A stretch of DNA of 40,558 bases from Nanobdellota archaeon (GTDB lineage: Archaea > Nanobdellota > Nanobdellia > Parvarchaeales > Parvarchaeaceae): the NCBI GenBank assembly GCA_021800365.1, contig JAJYZA010000006.1, positions 1 through 40,558 of the forward strand, read 5' to 3'. Each line of letters starts with the position of its first letter. Within the stretch, counting starts at the first letter, position 1. The translations under genes and the position numbers were made by a program. Below are positions 33,409-40,558 of this stretch, piece after piece. Under the pieces are notes generated by a model. That model did no database searches. It saw only the letters and a program-made list of their open reading frames with translations, and was not told where the DNA came from.

Positions 33409-35298
33409 ATGGCAGAGAAAGTTCATGTACTAGCTAAGGATGGCATGTTTCTATTCAGGTTTAATAATGGGGAATTCGGCTCTAAATGGTGCGGCATATG
33501 GAAAAAGAATAAGAAATATTTTGATTATTTTGCGTTTAGATTAAATGGTGAGTTCCTTTCTCAGACAAATTTTGATCGATTCGAATTCTATAATACCCTT
33601 TTTTCCAGATTATTTTTTAAAACTGCAGCAGGTTCTGTACTAGAAGAGGTGGTATGTGCCGAAGATGTTATACTTGTTACGGTAACGCCCGGGTTCGATG
33701 CCGATATCGAAATGGAAGTAGGTGTAAATATACGAGACAGGACCGAAAACTACAAAAAAGGGAAATGGTACTCTCTAGATTCTTCACGGGAGACAGTAAA
33801 AATCTATAATACGGCTGGGGACTCAGCCCATATCAGCTTCGATACGGGAGAGTTCATAAAGAAAGAATATTATGGTATCCATTCTCCAGGGATGTATGCG
33901 CTCGAGAAAGGATTCAGTAAATACTTTGACGATGGAGACGTGCAAAACAAATACGTACCTGGATATATAAAAGCTAAAGTAAGCCGTTCTAATGCACTTA
34001 CTGTTGCATTCTCTACAAAATTTATTAATAAAGAGATTCTCTCCAAAAACATAAAAAATAGGCTTCTAGGCCCGAAGGAGTATGGTGAGAGAGTTAATGC
34101 TGTCTCTTCCAAGTTTAAGAACTTAGATGTAATCAATGGCGGATTTATAAAAGATGTGATAGATGCACTTTATTCTTATTCCAATTTCATCGATAAGGAG
34201 ATATACGCGGGTTACCCATATTTTAATGAGGTCTGGTTAAGGGATGCATTATTGGTTCTTCCATCATTTTTATCGATAGGCGAGACAGAATTTGTAAAAT
34301 CGTTATTGTACAGGCTAATAAAGGAAAAAACAATTGAAGGAATGCCAAACGTATTCGGGGGGCGACTTTATCCACTCGATGTGCCGGCGTTATTTATAAT
34401 CGTAGCATTTGAGTACTTTAGATGGACCAATGACACCGATACTCTAAAAACCATGCTACCGGCGATTCTAGAATTACTTGAATTGGGCAAGAAAAGTCTA
34501 GACAATGGTCTAATACACGACCAAGGAAAACTTACGTGGATGGACAGCATGAACAGAGAGTATTCGCTAGAGTTACAGGCGATGTGGGCTAACGCATTTA
34601 AATGCGGATCTGAAATCATCTCCGCAACTGGCGGCAATAGCGATTTTTATGCACGTTCAGAGAGTATAATTAAAAATTTAAAAAAGTACAAAAGAGCGGA
34701 TTATTTTTCTGATCAGCTTTACAAGGACATAAATTCAGCAAATCAATTATTCCTGCCTTTCTATGGTGTGAGTGATGATAGTGACACAGAAGATATATTA
34801 GAAAATGCTGAAAATCGGTTATTAACGGACTGCGGTGTAGAAAGTCTATCAAGAGAAGACAAGAACTATGATGCCAATGGTTACCATAATGGTGCAGTAT
34901 GGCCAATTTTAACTGAGATATTGGCTGCTGCGGCTTATGGCAATGGTAAAATAAAATTGGGAAACCGTTGCATGAAGATATTGGAATTAATAAATTTAGG
35001 TTCGCAATGCTCCTCTAGAATAAACGAAATATACCAACCGGACGGTACACCGATGGGCTGCCCTTCACAGGCTTGGTCAATTGGGCTTTTGCCATTTATA
35101 ATAGACAGATACGTTCTTGGTATATATCCAGATGCCAGTAAAAATGAGATAAAAATAAAAAAACTTAATAATAATCTAACTATAAGCAGATCTATTCGGA
35201 TAAATAAACAAGATATAACTATAGATATCTCAAACGGTAGAATAAAAACAAACAAGAAGATAGTTGAAAACGGAGATTATTTCGTAATAAGCTGGTAA
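33409..35298 (+). CDS. Amylo-alpha-1,6-glucosidase domain protein (glycogen-debranching type, GH133)
   Basis: 629 residues. The first 200 form a beta-sandwich N-terminal region. The catalytic alpha-barrel matches GDE C-terminal patterns: AGYPYFNEVWLRDAL, which corresponds to the family's GYPWFGxWGRDT; LTWMDSMN, followed by LELQAMWANA; DANGYHNGAVWP; and MGCPSQAWSIGLLP near the end. Such enzymes remove alpha-1,6 branches of glycogen-like polymers; a role in trimming other glucans is the alternative. No glycogen synthase or branching enzyme is in the window. A TATA-like TTAAAT at 33381-33386 supports leaderless initiation at 33409. Divergent from the chaperone region. Confidence 0.85.
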   Translation: MAEKVHVLAKDGMFLFRFNNGEFGSKWCGIWKKNKKYFDYFAFRLNGEFLSQTNFDRFEFYNTLFSRLFFKTAAGSVLEEVVCAEDVILVTVTPGFDADIEMEVGVNIRDRTENYKKGKWYSLDSSRETVKIYNTAGDSAHISFDTGEFIKKEYYGIHSPGMYALEKGFSKYFDDGDVQNKYVPGYIKAKVSRSNALTVAFSTKFINKEILSKNIKNRLLGPKEYGERVNAVSSKFKNLDVINGGFIKDVIDALYSYSNFIDKEIYAGYPYFNEVWLRDALLVLPSFLSIGETEFVKSLLYRLIKEKTIEGMPNVFGGRLYPLDVPALFIIVAFEYFRWTNDTDTLKTMLPAILELLELGKKSLDNGLIHDQGKLTWMDSMNREYSLELQAMWANAFKCGSEIISATGGNSDFYARSESIIKNLKKYKRADYFSDQLYKDINSANQLFLPFYGVSDDSDTEDILENAENRLLTDCGVESLSREDKNYDANGYHNGAVWPILTEILAAAAYGNGKIKLGNRCMKILELINLGSQCSSRINEIYQPDGTPMGCPSQAWSIGLLPFIIDRYVLGIYPDASKNEIKIKKLNNNLTISRSIRINKQDITIDISNGRIKTNKKIVENGDYFVISW

Positions 35299-35303
35299 AA
35301 TAA

Positions 35304-35849
35304 TTAACTTACCCGTAAAATTAACCTATCTATATCTTTTCTTAGTATCTCAACGGTCGTGTTATTAATTAAGAAGTAATCACTCGATGCAATTACATCC
35401 CCACAACCAAACTTTAATTCCTTTCCTTCCCGCCATTCGAATTCTTCAAAAGTCGAAACGTCACTAGAATTATTCCTGCTACGTATCCTATCAAATCGAA
35501 GAGCCTTATCTGCTATCAATGCAACGCTGGCTACTTTAAATGCTTCTTTTTTTAATTCTTTTATTTCAGACATGTTTCGAATTCCATCTAATATAACTAT
35601 TTCTTCAGTCTTAAGCAAATCATTCAATTCTTTCTTTACTAAATTTAAAACGTAATTCTGGTCGATCTTTCTTATTTTTAGCACATAATTTCTCAGGGAA
35701 CGATTGTTTATTTCAATCTTTTTCTCTTGCATCTCTTTCCTTACCGCGTCACCCATTATAAGCACTTTAAAGCCCTTCTCCTTAAAAATATTTGAAACCG
35801 TGGTCTTTCCACTACCAGGCATACCCGTTAGCGCTATTACGATTTTCAT
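35304..35849 (-). CDS. UPF0200/dephospho-CoA kinase-like P-loop NTPase
   Basis: About 181 residues. The P-loop GMPGSGKTT is near the start, VLIMGDAVRKEM follows, and then a Lys/Arg-rich helical lid and ILDGIRNMSEI as the second strand. RFDRIRSRN resembles the lid of adenylate or dephospho-CoA kinases. Archaeal UPF0200 proteins of this type have unknown substrates; a nucleotide or CoA-related kinase activity is a guess. I start at ATG 35849, which overlaps the signal peptidase stop as ATGA, rather than the TTG at 35855. The gene ends six bases from the convergent glucosidase stop. Confidence 0.8.
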   Translation of the reverse strand: MKIVIALTGMPGSGKTTVSNIFKEKGFKVLIMGDAVRKEMQEKKIEINNRSLRNYVLKIRKIDQNYVLNLVKKELNDLLKTEEIVILDGIRNMSEIKELKKEAFKVASVALIADKALRFDRIRSRNNSSDVSTFEEFEWREGKELKFGCGDVIASSDYFLINNTTVEILRKDIDRLILRVS

Positions 35850-36421
35850 ATCCAAGATGCTAATAAATATTCTAAATATTTTGGATACCCTAAGAACGGT
35901 ACCACCGCGTTTACTTTACCGATAACCGCACTGTACGGTATATTATATTCGAATGGAAGCGAAGTTGGATTTGCGTCACCCTTCGTAGTATAATAATACG
36001 TGCCATTAACTACACTAATGTTAATTACCCTATGTATAACTTCCTCTGATACGCCCTGATAAGTTGCTTTAAAAATTATGACGTCGCCGACATTTATCTG
36101 CTGAGGAGTAGCTTTGTATGCTATAGCAAGATCGCCGATATTTATCCCATTCTGAAAGGGCCAGGAGTCAGTAACAGAAGAATTAAATCCGTGCTGTAAA
36201 AGCCATTGATTGTAAGTAAATTGTATTGTCGGTTGCGTGTGTTCCATACTGCCTGAGACAACCGCACTTATATATGAAATAGGACTAAATGCATATACGG
36301 ACGGAAGAGCTACATAAACAAATAATAGGTATACAACTACAATGTAAAATAGTATTGAATAGTATTTTTCACCTGAAAGCAACTCTTTTATGAATTTATT
36401 TATCTTCCTTTTTTTCGGCAT
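35846..36421 (-). CDS. Signal peptidase I (archaeal/ER type)
   Basis: 191 residues. A basic N-terminus is followed by one membrane helix (YSILFYIVVVYLLFVYVALP, about residues 21-40). The catalytic serine is S58 in SGSMEHT, the histidine H130 in VIHRVI, and the aspartate D149 in TKGDANP. His in place of the bacterial Lys is typical of archaeal and endoplasmic reticulum enzymes. It removes signal peptides from Sec substrates at the outer side of the membrane. The insert between the Ser and His boxes is longer than in many archaea. It is in a compact run with rpoL (20 bases upstream) and the NTPase gene (ATGA overlap). Confidence 0.92.
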   Translation of the reverse strand: MPKKRKINKFIKELLSGEKYYSILFYIVVVYLLFVYVALPSVYAFSPISYISAVVSGSMEHTQPTIQFTYNQWLLQHGFNSSVTDSWPFQNGINIGDLAIAYKATPQQINVGDVIIFKATYQGVSEEVIHRVINISVVNGTYYYTTKGDANPTSLPFEYNIPYSAVIGKVNAVVPFLGYPKYLEYLLASWI

Positions 36422-36441
36422 ATCGACGACTTCTTGAAGGA

Positions 36442-36714
36442 TTAGAATAACCCTAATATCTGCTTCTTGGCCGCTTTCAAATCTTCTTCTGTCTTGTCTA
36501 AAATCTTCTTGAAAACTTTCTCTGCATCCTTTCCATCCGTTTTAATGACAAAAACGGAAGATTTACTAAGTGGATGTTCAATTACAAAGCCGGCAAAAGA
36601 TACTTCTGGGATTTGATCTGCTTCTTCTTTAAGCAAGTTTAGCACAGATTGTGAACCACCGACGACTCTAATTTTTAACGATGAATCAGCCTTTTCTAAA
36701 ACTGTAATTTCCAT
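36442..36714 (-). CDS. rpoL: DNA-directed RNA polymerase subunit L (Rpo11)
   Basis: 90 residues. MEITVLEKADSSLKIRV is followed by a helix (LLKEEADQ) and the signature FAGFVIEHPLSKSSVFVIKT, as in archaeal subunit L and eukaryotic Rpb11. It pairs with subunit D in the assembly platform. The C-terminal helix is Lys-rich. The TATA-like CTATTAAAA (36738-36746, minus strand) lies about 28 bases upstream of the ATG. It is probably leaderless and heads a unit with the signal peptidase and NTPase genes. Confidence 0.92.
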   Translation of the reverse strand: MEITVLEKADSSLKIRVVGGSQSVLNLLKEEADQIPEVSFAGFVIEHPLSKSSVFVIKTDGKDAEKVFKKILDKTEEDLKAAKKQILGLF

Positions 36715-36831
36715 CTACCATATATCTACTTTTGCCTTTTTAATAGTTTTCTTTTGCTGGCGGATGCCGCTATTTAAAATCAATAAACTAATAGATAATG
36801 AATTAAATTTACTATGTTAGAAAAGTAAATG

Positions 36832-36839
36832 TTTATATA
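36832..36839 (+). promoter_or_regulatory. TATA box of the small kinase-like gene
   Basis: TTTATATA is centred about 27 bases before the ATG at 36863. It is divergent from the rpoL promoter at 36738-36746. Confidence 0.55.
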
Positions 36840-36862
36840 CTAGTTCTTGTCATTAAAATAAA

Positions 36863-37483
36863 ATGACGGAAACGTTAAATGAACTAATCGAAAAAGTTAG
36901 GGGCTGGAAAAAATCTGGACCAATTAAAGGGACAGATTACTTCCTTAAAATGAAGGAATACGGTCGATTTGGGAAGTGGATAAAAGATAAACATGGAACT
37001 ATATTTGATGAATATCGGCTAGAGAAGATAATGCATGGACTAATACCGGAAAATTCTCTGGAACCGCTGCACTTAGTTGAAGATAACCAAGGAGTACCGG
37101 TTGGCTACATTATTAAAAAGGTAGACGGGAGAGGACTAAATTATAGTTTAATCATCCCAGATAAAGCAAAGGAAGAACTTAAAAGGAGTTTAGCGATACT
37201 AAACCAGCATGGTTATGTACATGGCGACATAAGAGATAAGAATATACTTTTAGATAAGAATGGTCATATAACATTAATAGATCCGATGTACAGGGGACCC
37301 AATCGCCACGGAATAGAAAACGATCGGATATGGGGAAATTTTTGGCTTAATGTAATTCCAAGTTATTCTGAATTGAAAACCGGCGGTCTTAAAACCGGTT
37401 TTAAAGCGATTTTTACTAGACTGCTATACACTGCTGGTTTTATGGAAGCATATGCCAAATTAAAAACGGAGCAGTACAAATAA
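36863..37483 (+). CDS. Small protein-kinase-like protein lacking a recognisable ATP loop
   Basis: 206 residues. The C-lobe holds a kinase catalytic loop HGDIRDKNILL (H120, D122, N127) and a metal-binding equivalent LIDP (D140). The pattern is closer to RIO/Bud32 or lipopolysaccharide-kinase types than to typical Ser/Thr kinases. The N-lobe is very short (about 80 residues) with no Gly-rich loop or VAxK lysine, although K29 in YFLKMKEY could stand in. It may be a minimal kinase, a degenerate one, or a sugar or antibiotic-type phosphotransferase. Single gene, with a clear leaderless promoter. Confidence 0.7.
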   Translation: MTETLNELIEKVRGWKKSGPIKGTDYFLKMKEYGRFGKWIKDKHGTIFDEYRLEKIMHGLIPENSLEPLHLVEDNQGVPVGYIIKKVDGRGLNYSLIIPDKAKEELKRSLAILNQHGYVHGDIRDKNILLDKNGHITLIDPMYRGPNRHGIENDRIWGNFWLNVIPSYSELKTGGLKTGFKAIFTRLLYTAGFMEAYAKLKTEQYK

Positions 37484-37523
37484 GCCCATTTTGAATCGAT
37501 GACATCGTAGTAATTATACTTTT

Positions 37524-39782
37524 TTATTCGCACTTCGTATAACCACAATTCTTACAAATATAACACCCATTTTCAAATATTAAGGTGTTTTGATGGCAAG
37601 ATGGACAAACGGCTGGCTTTTCCGGTCCATTTTCACTTACGGCAGCGTGCAAAGTTATATCCGGGGAGTTTACTGTCTTGTTCTTTATTACAAGTTCCAT
37701 GCTCTTCGCAATTGCGTCGGGCACTGATAATAACTGTATCCCATTAAACCAGATTGAACTACCCCCCCTTATCCCGCGAAGAGTTTTTACGACTCTCTCT
37801 GCGTTACCCCCCGATTGAAGATAAACGCTTATTAAACGACCGAGTGCTTCGGTATAACTCTTCTCCATTTCGCCAGATTTACCCATGCTTATGAATACTT
37901 CTGTTATCTGTCCTTTATCGTCCTTATTTACTGTAACATACAAGTTTCCTTGGGAGGTCGGCAATTTTACCGTCGTTCCGTTGAGCATATACGGTCTTTC
38001 TTGAATGTCTGTAGCTGTTTCTGCGGTGCCTTCATCTGTTGCTGATAAGATATCTTTTTTAGAGCCTTCTCTATATACGGTTATAGATTTGCAGCCAAGT
38101 TGCCATGCATACGTATATATTTTATTTACCGTTTCTTTATCAGCCGTCTTCGGAAGGTTTACGGTTGAAGAAATCGAAGAATCTATATGTTTTTGTATAG
38201 TCGCCTGTAACTTTACTCTAAAGAATGGGTCGATTTTGTGAGCTACAACAAATTGTGGGGGTAAATTTTTCTTGTCTATTATCTTAAATCTGTGCATATA
38301 ATCATCTACGAACGGGTCTAATAGCTCGAATGTCTCTGCAGAAAGCGACTCTGATCGTCTAATATAACTTAAGGCGTAAATTGGCTCTACCCCCCCACTG
38401 ACTCCAACCAATGTCGAGATAGTACCGGTTGGCGCAATGGTTAATATGCAGCTATTTCTCAAACCCTGTTTCTCTATTTTTTTCCTAAGTCCTTCGGAAA
38501 GCCGCTTAATAAAATCTCTTTGCAGGTGTTTTTCACTATTAAAGGCCTTAAAAGTTCCCTTTACTGCAGCAAGATTTGAACTTTCATCATACGCAAGCTC
38601 CTTTATTTTCTTAAACAGTTCATCGGAAAATCTTATCGCTTCTTCAGAATCGTATTTTATATTTAGTTCTATAAACATATTGGCTAACCCCATAACGCCC
38701 AATCCTATTCTTCTTGCATACATTGTTGCTTCAGCTTGCTCTTTTAGAGCATGTCTGGAATAGCCGCAATCTAAAACATTATCCAAAAACCTTACGGCAT
38801 AACGTATAACCTTTTCAAGGATTTCCCAGTCAACTTTGGCCTCTTTTGTGAACGGATTCAGAACGAATTTACTTAAATTTATGGCGCCTAGGTCGCACGC
38901 ACCATATGCTTCCAATGGCTGCTCTGCGCACGGATTTACCCCCTTAATTTCCATTTTAGCATCGTACTCTGTTGGGGATTCTTTCTTTACCCGGTCCCAA
39001 AAGATTATCCCAGGATCGCCCGTGTTAAGGGCGGTGTTAAGTATCTTATCCCACAATTCTTTCGCTTTTATTTTCTTTTTCTTCTCAACCAGGTCATTCT
39101 TAAAATGAAGCTCATAATCGCTATTGTTTTGCAGGGCTTGCATAAAGTCATCGTATACCTTAACACTTATGTTCGCGTACCTTACACTTACTTTATCGCT
39201 CTTTACCGATACGAAATCCTCGATATCTGGGTGGTGAACGTCCATTGTGATCATTAAAGCCCCACGCCTACCTCTTTGACCTATCGTTCCGGTGGTCACA
39301 GAATAAATTTCCATAAAGGATACTGCACCGGTTGTGACTCTAGCAGAATTATTGACAATTGTACCCTTGGGACGCAATATAGAGATGTCTATTCCTACAC
39401 CGCCACCACGCGCATACGTCTGCGCCATTTCTTTCGCCGTATCAAATATCCCATTTATTGAATCGCTCTTTATCGGCAGATAATAACAGTTTAAAAGAGA
39501 CACCTGTCTCTGTGATCCCGCACCAAAAAGTATTCTGCCTCCAGGAACAAATTTGAAATCTTCTAATAGCCAATAAAATTTATCCTCAAATTCTTTTCGC
39601 TTTTTATCGTCACTTTCTACACTGGCTATTGCCCTCGACACCCTCTTCCACATTTCTGGCGGTGTTTTCTCTACAGTATTTCCCTCTAAATCCTCAAGTG
39701 CAAATGTCTCACGAAAAATTCTCGCCTGTAGTTCGTTGTTTTTAAAAAAATCTAAAGTTTCTTTCGGTAATTTTACTGGCAT
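37524..39782 (-). CDS. nrdJ: Ribonucleoside-diphosphate reductase, adenosylcobalamin-dependent (class II)
   Basis: 752 residues. It has FKFVPGGRILFGAG, SLLNCYYLP (active-site Cys), GGGVGIDISILRPKG, TGTIGQRGRRGALM, NPCAEQPLEAYGACDLGAINL (read as NPCAEQPL, then GACDLGAINL) with the catalytic Asn-Cys-Glu, and PTGTISTLVGVSGGVEP. The C-terminus has CPSCH and CYICKNCGY, a zinc-ribbon tail common in class II enzymes. It makes deoxyribonucleotides without oxygen-dependent radical generation. No N-terminal ATP cone is visible, since the catalytic part begins almost at residue 1. An AGGAGG site sits only three bases before the ATG, which is unusually close. Confidence 0.93.
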   Translation of the reverse strand: MPVKLPKETLDFFKNNELQARIFRETFALEDLEGNTVEKTPPEMWKRVSRAIASVESDDKKRKEFEDKFYWLLEDFKFVPGGRILFGAGSQRQVSLLNCYYLPIKSDSINGIFDTAKEMAQTYARGGGVGIDISILRPKGTIVNNSARVTTGAVSFMEIYSVTTGTIGQRGRRGALMITMDVHHPDIEDFVSVKSDKVSVRYANISVKVYDDFMQALQNNSDYELHFKNDLVEKKKKIKAKELWDKILNTALNTGDPGIIFWDRVKKESPTEYDAKMEIKGVNPCAEQPLEAYGACDLGAINLSKFVLNPFTKEAKVDWEILEKVIRYAVRFLDNVLDCGYSRHALKEQAEATMYARRIGLGVMGLANMFIELNIKYDSEEAIRFSDELFKKIKELAYDESSNLAAVKGTFKAFNSEKHLQRDFIKRLSEGLRKKIEKQGLRNSCILTIAPTGTISTLVGVSGGVEPIYALSYIRRSESLSAETFELLDPFVDDYMHRFKIIDKKNLPPQFVVAHKIDPFFRVKLQATIQKHIDSSISSTVNLPKTADKETVNKIYTYAWQLGCKSITVYREGSKKDILSATDEGTAETATDIQERPYMLNGTTVKLPTSQGNLYVTVNKDDKGQITEVFISMGKSGEMEKSYTEALGRLISVYLQSGGNAERVVKTLRGIRGGSSIWFNGIQLLSVPDAIAKSMELVIKNKTVNSPDITLHAAVSENGPEKPAVCPSCHQNTLIFENGCYICKNCGYTKCE

Positions 39783-39784
39783 AA

Positions 39785-39791
39785 TCCTCCT
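39785..39791 (-). promoter_or_regulatory. Shine-Dalgarno site close to the nrdJ start
   Basis: AGGAGG on the minus strand ends three bases before the ATG at 39782. A TATA-like ATTTAAAA further upstream, near 39815-39822, would give a short leader. This is one of few leadered first genes in the window. Confidence 0.5.
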
Positions 39792-40052
39792 GATATTGAG
39801 AAAGAATACCTTATTGCTTTTAAATCTAATTGAACAAAAAAGCTATATCTGTAATTAATAAAATTTACTGCGGAAATGCCCAACTACAGCTTATAGTTGT
39901 TAGAAATAATAAAATTATAAGACATTTAGATTCAAAGATATGGCATAGCCGATAGCAGATAAAATAAGTATACGTCAGTTTCGTAAATAATAAAAGCGCA
40001 GTTTTAATCTACTTTAAAATTAAAAGCTTTATATAACGCTCCCATTCTTACT

Positions 40053-40558
40053 ATGATATATAAAAAACTGCAGGAAACTATGAAACTTGAAGAGGTACTC
40101 GATACGCAGCAGCTCGTAGACATAGATGCCGTTGGACTAGAAGCTAAAGCTGCGGTTGTGGACGTCGTTGGAAGATATGAAAGAGAGACTGCTAGCAATG
40201 TTGCTTGGGGGTTGGGAGAGATTACTAGAAATACGAAAGATAAAGAGACTGTTATGGAGTCTGCAAGAGTCATTGGAAGATATGAAGGAGAGGCTGCTCG
40301 TGGTGTTGCTAATGGGTTGGCAGATGTTGCTTACAATACGAAAGATAAAGAGACTGTTATGGAGTCTGCAAGAGTCATTGGAAGATATGAAGGAGAGGCT
40401 GCTCGTGGTGTTGCTAATGGGTTGGGAAAAATTGCTAGAGATACAAAAGACAAAGAGACTGTGATCAAAGTAGCTAAGATAATGTCGCTGGATGAAGTTG
40501 TAAGAACCGTGGGGAGATATGAAGGAGAGACTGCTCGCGGTGTTGCCCAGGAATTGGG
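40053..40558 (+). CDS. Protein made of near-identical 35-residue repeats (runs off the right edge)
   Basis: Open frame from the ATG at 40053 to the window edge, 168 codons without a stop. After about 35 residues come units of 35 residues with the core VxGRYExExARxVAxGL and a KDKETV spacer. The first is more diverged, the next two are almost the same, and the fourth begins after an insert (KIMSLDEVVRTV). The alternating helix-forming pattern suggests HEAT/ARM-like helical repeats, perhaps for protein binding, but I cannot name the family. A TATA-like TTTATATAA (40028-40036) lies 21 bases upstream, slightly nearer than elsewhere, so the ATG at 40080 is an alternative start. Base use is less AT-rich within the repeats. 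Confidence 0.75.
   Translation, partial: MIYKKLQETMKLEEVLDTQQLVDIDAVGLEAKAAVVDVVGRYERETASNVAWGLGEITRNTKDKETVMESARVIGRYEGEAARGVANGLADVAYNTKDKETVMESARVIGRYEGEAARGVANGLGKIARDTKDKETVIKVAKIMSLDEVVRTVGRYEGETARGVAQEL
40230..40425 (+). repeat. Tandem direct repeat, 105-base period
   Basis: Bases 40230-40320 and 40335-40425 are identical (91 of 91 by eye) and lie 105 bases apart, exactly 35 codons. More diverged units flank them on both sides. The repeat keeps the reading frame. Confidence 0.85.

Noticed and set aside
37389-37404. Perfect 16-base palindrome TTAAAACCGGTTTTAA
   Set aside because: Lies inside the kinase-like coding sequence, encoding ordinary residues, with no promoter beside it. Noted only for its half-sites.
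40230-40425. CRISPR-like array
   Set aside because: The units are 105 bases, contiguous and in frame with a protein. There are no unique spacers and no cas genes.
40156-40464. 102-codon plus-strand repeat frame and the minus-strand frame 40004-40273
   Set aside because: Out-of-frame readings of the tandem repeat. The frame from 40053 is longer, has a promoter and gives a plausible repeat protein.

Overview
The window is chromosomal DNA of an archaeon. The evidence is a fibrillarin/Nop5 pair, an RNA polymerase subunit L gene, an ER/archaeal-type signal peptidase, an archaeal histidyl-tRNA synthetase, a tRNA-Asp without encoded CCA, and many start codons that lie 25-28 bases from the centre of an A/T-rich TATA-like box, which means leaderless transcripts. 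Tight packing, short proteins and the gene set (GrpE-DnaK-DnaJ, class II ribonucleotide reductase) would fit a small-genome lineage of the ARMAN/Micrarchaeota (DPANN) kind. That placement is inference and I cannot confirm it.

Layout. 1-4.4 kb: fibrillarin, a sugar (GHMP) kinase, a short NDP-sugar epimerase, a sugar-nucleotidyltransferase and an N-terminally short Nop5. 4.4-11.9 kb: a very AT-rich, all-plus-strand glycan cassette (FkbM methyltransferase, GalE-like epimerase, GT2, left-handed beta-helix acyltransferase, three GT4 enzymes). It is bordered on the left by a decayed copy of its own epimerase start and on the right by a possible surface-protein fragment. 12.1-16.4 kb: hisS, a two-gene unit of unknown function with a winged helix, and two more GHMP kinases. 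16.6-23.4 kb: a four-gene operon with two PrkA-type AAA+ proteins, a YeaH-like VWA protein and SpoVR. 23.6-26.1 kb: a UDP-GlcNAc operon with a eukaryote-like Gna1 acetyltransferase. 26.2-29.4 kb: a SprT-like metalloprotein, tRNA-Asp, a membrane-anchored beta-domain protein and a GT2. 29.5-33.3 kb: grpE-dnaK-dnaJ and a small conserved protein. 33.4-39.8 kb: a glycogen-debranching-type glucosidase, an UPF0200-like NTPase, signal peptidase, rpoL, a small kinase-like protein and adenosylcobalamin-type ribonucleotide reductase. The right edge cuts a gene made of nearly identical 35-residue repeats.

The genes suggest a large investment in surface glycans: NDP-sugar supply (nucleotidyltransferases, epimerases, GHMP kinases, UDP-GlcNAc operon), assembly and decoration (glycosyltransferases, methyltransferase, acyltransferase), and secretion (signal peptidase). 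The most system-like unit is the PrkA-PrkA-YeaH-SpoVR operon. In bacteria its homologues form a conserved stress/stationary-phase module of poorly understood mechanism. The points most worth a second look are that operon, the Nop5 without its fibrillarin-binding domain, the Gna1 route, the decayed gene pieces at both ends of the glycan cassette, and the tandem-repeat gene at the right edge.
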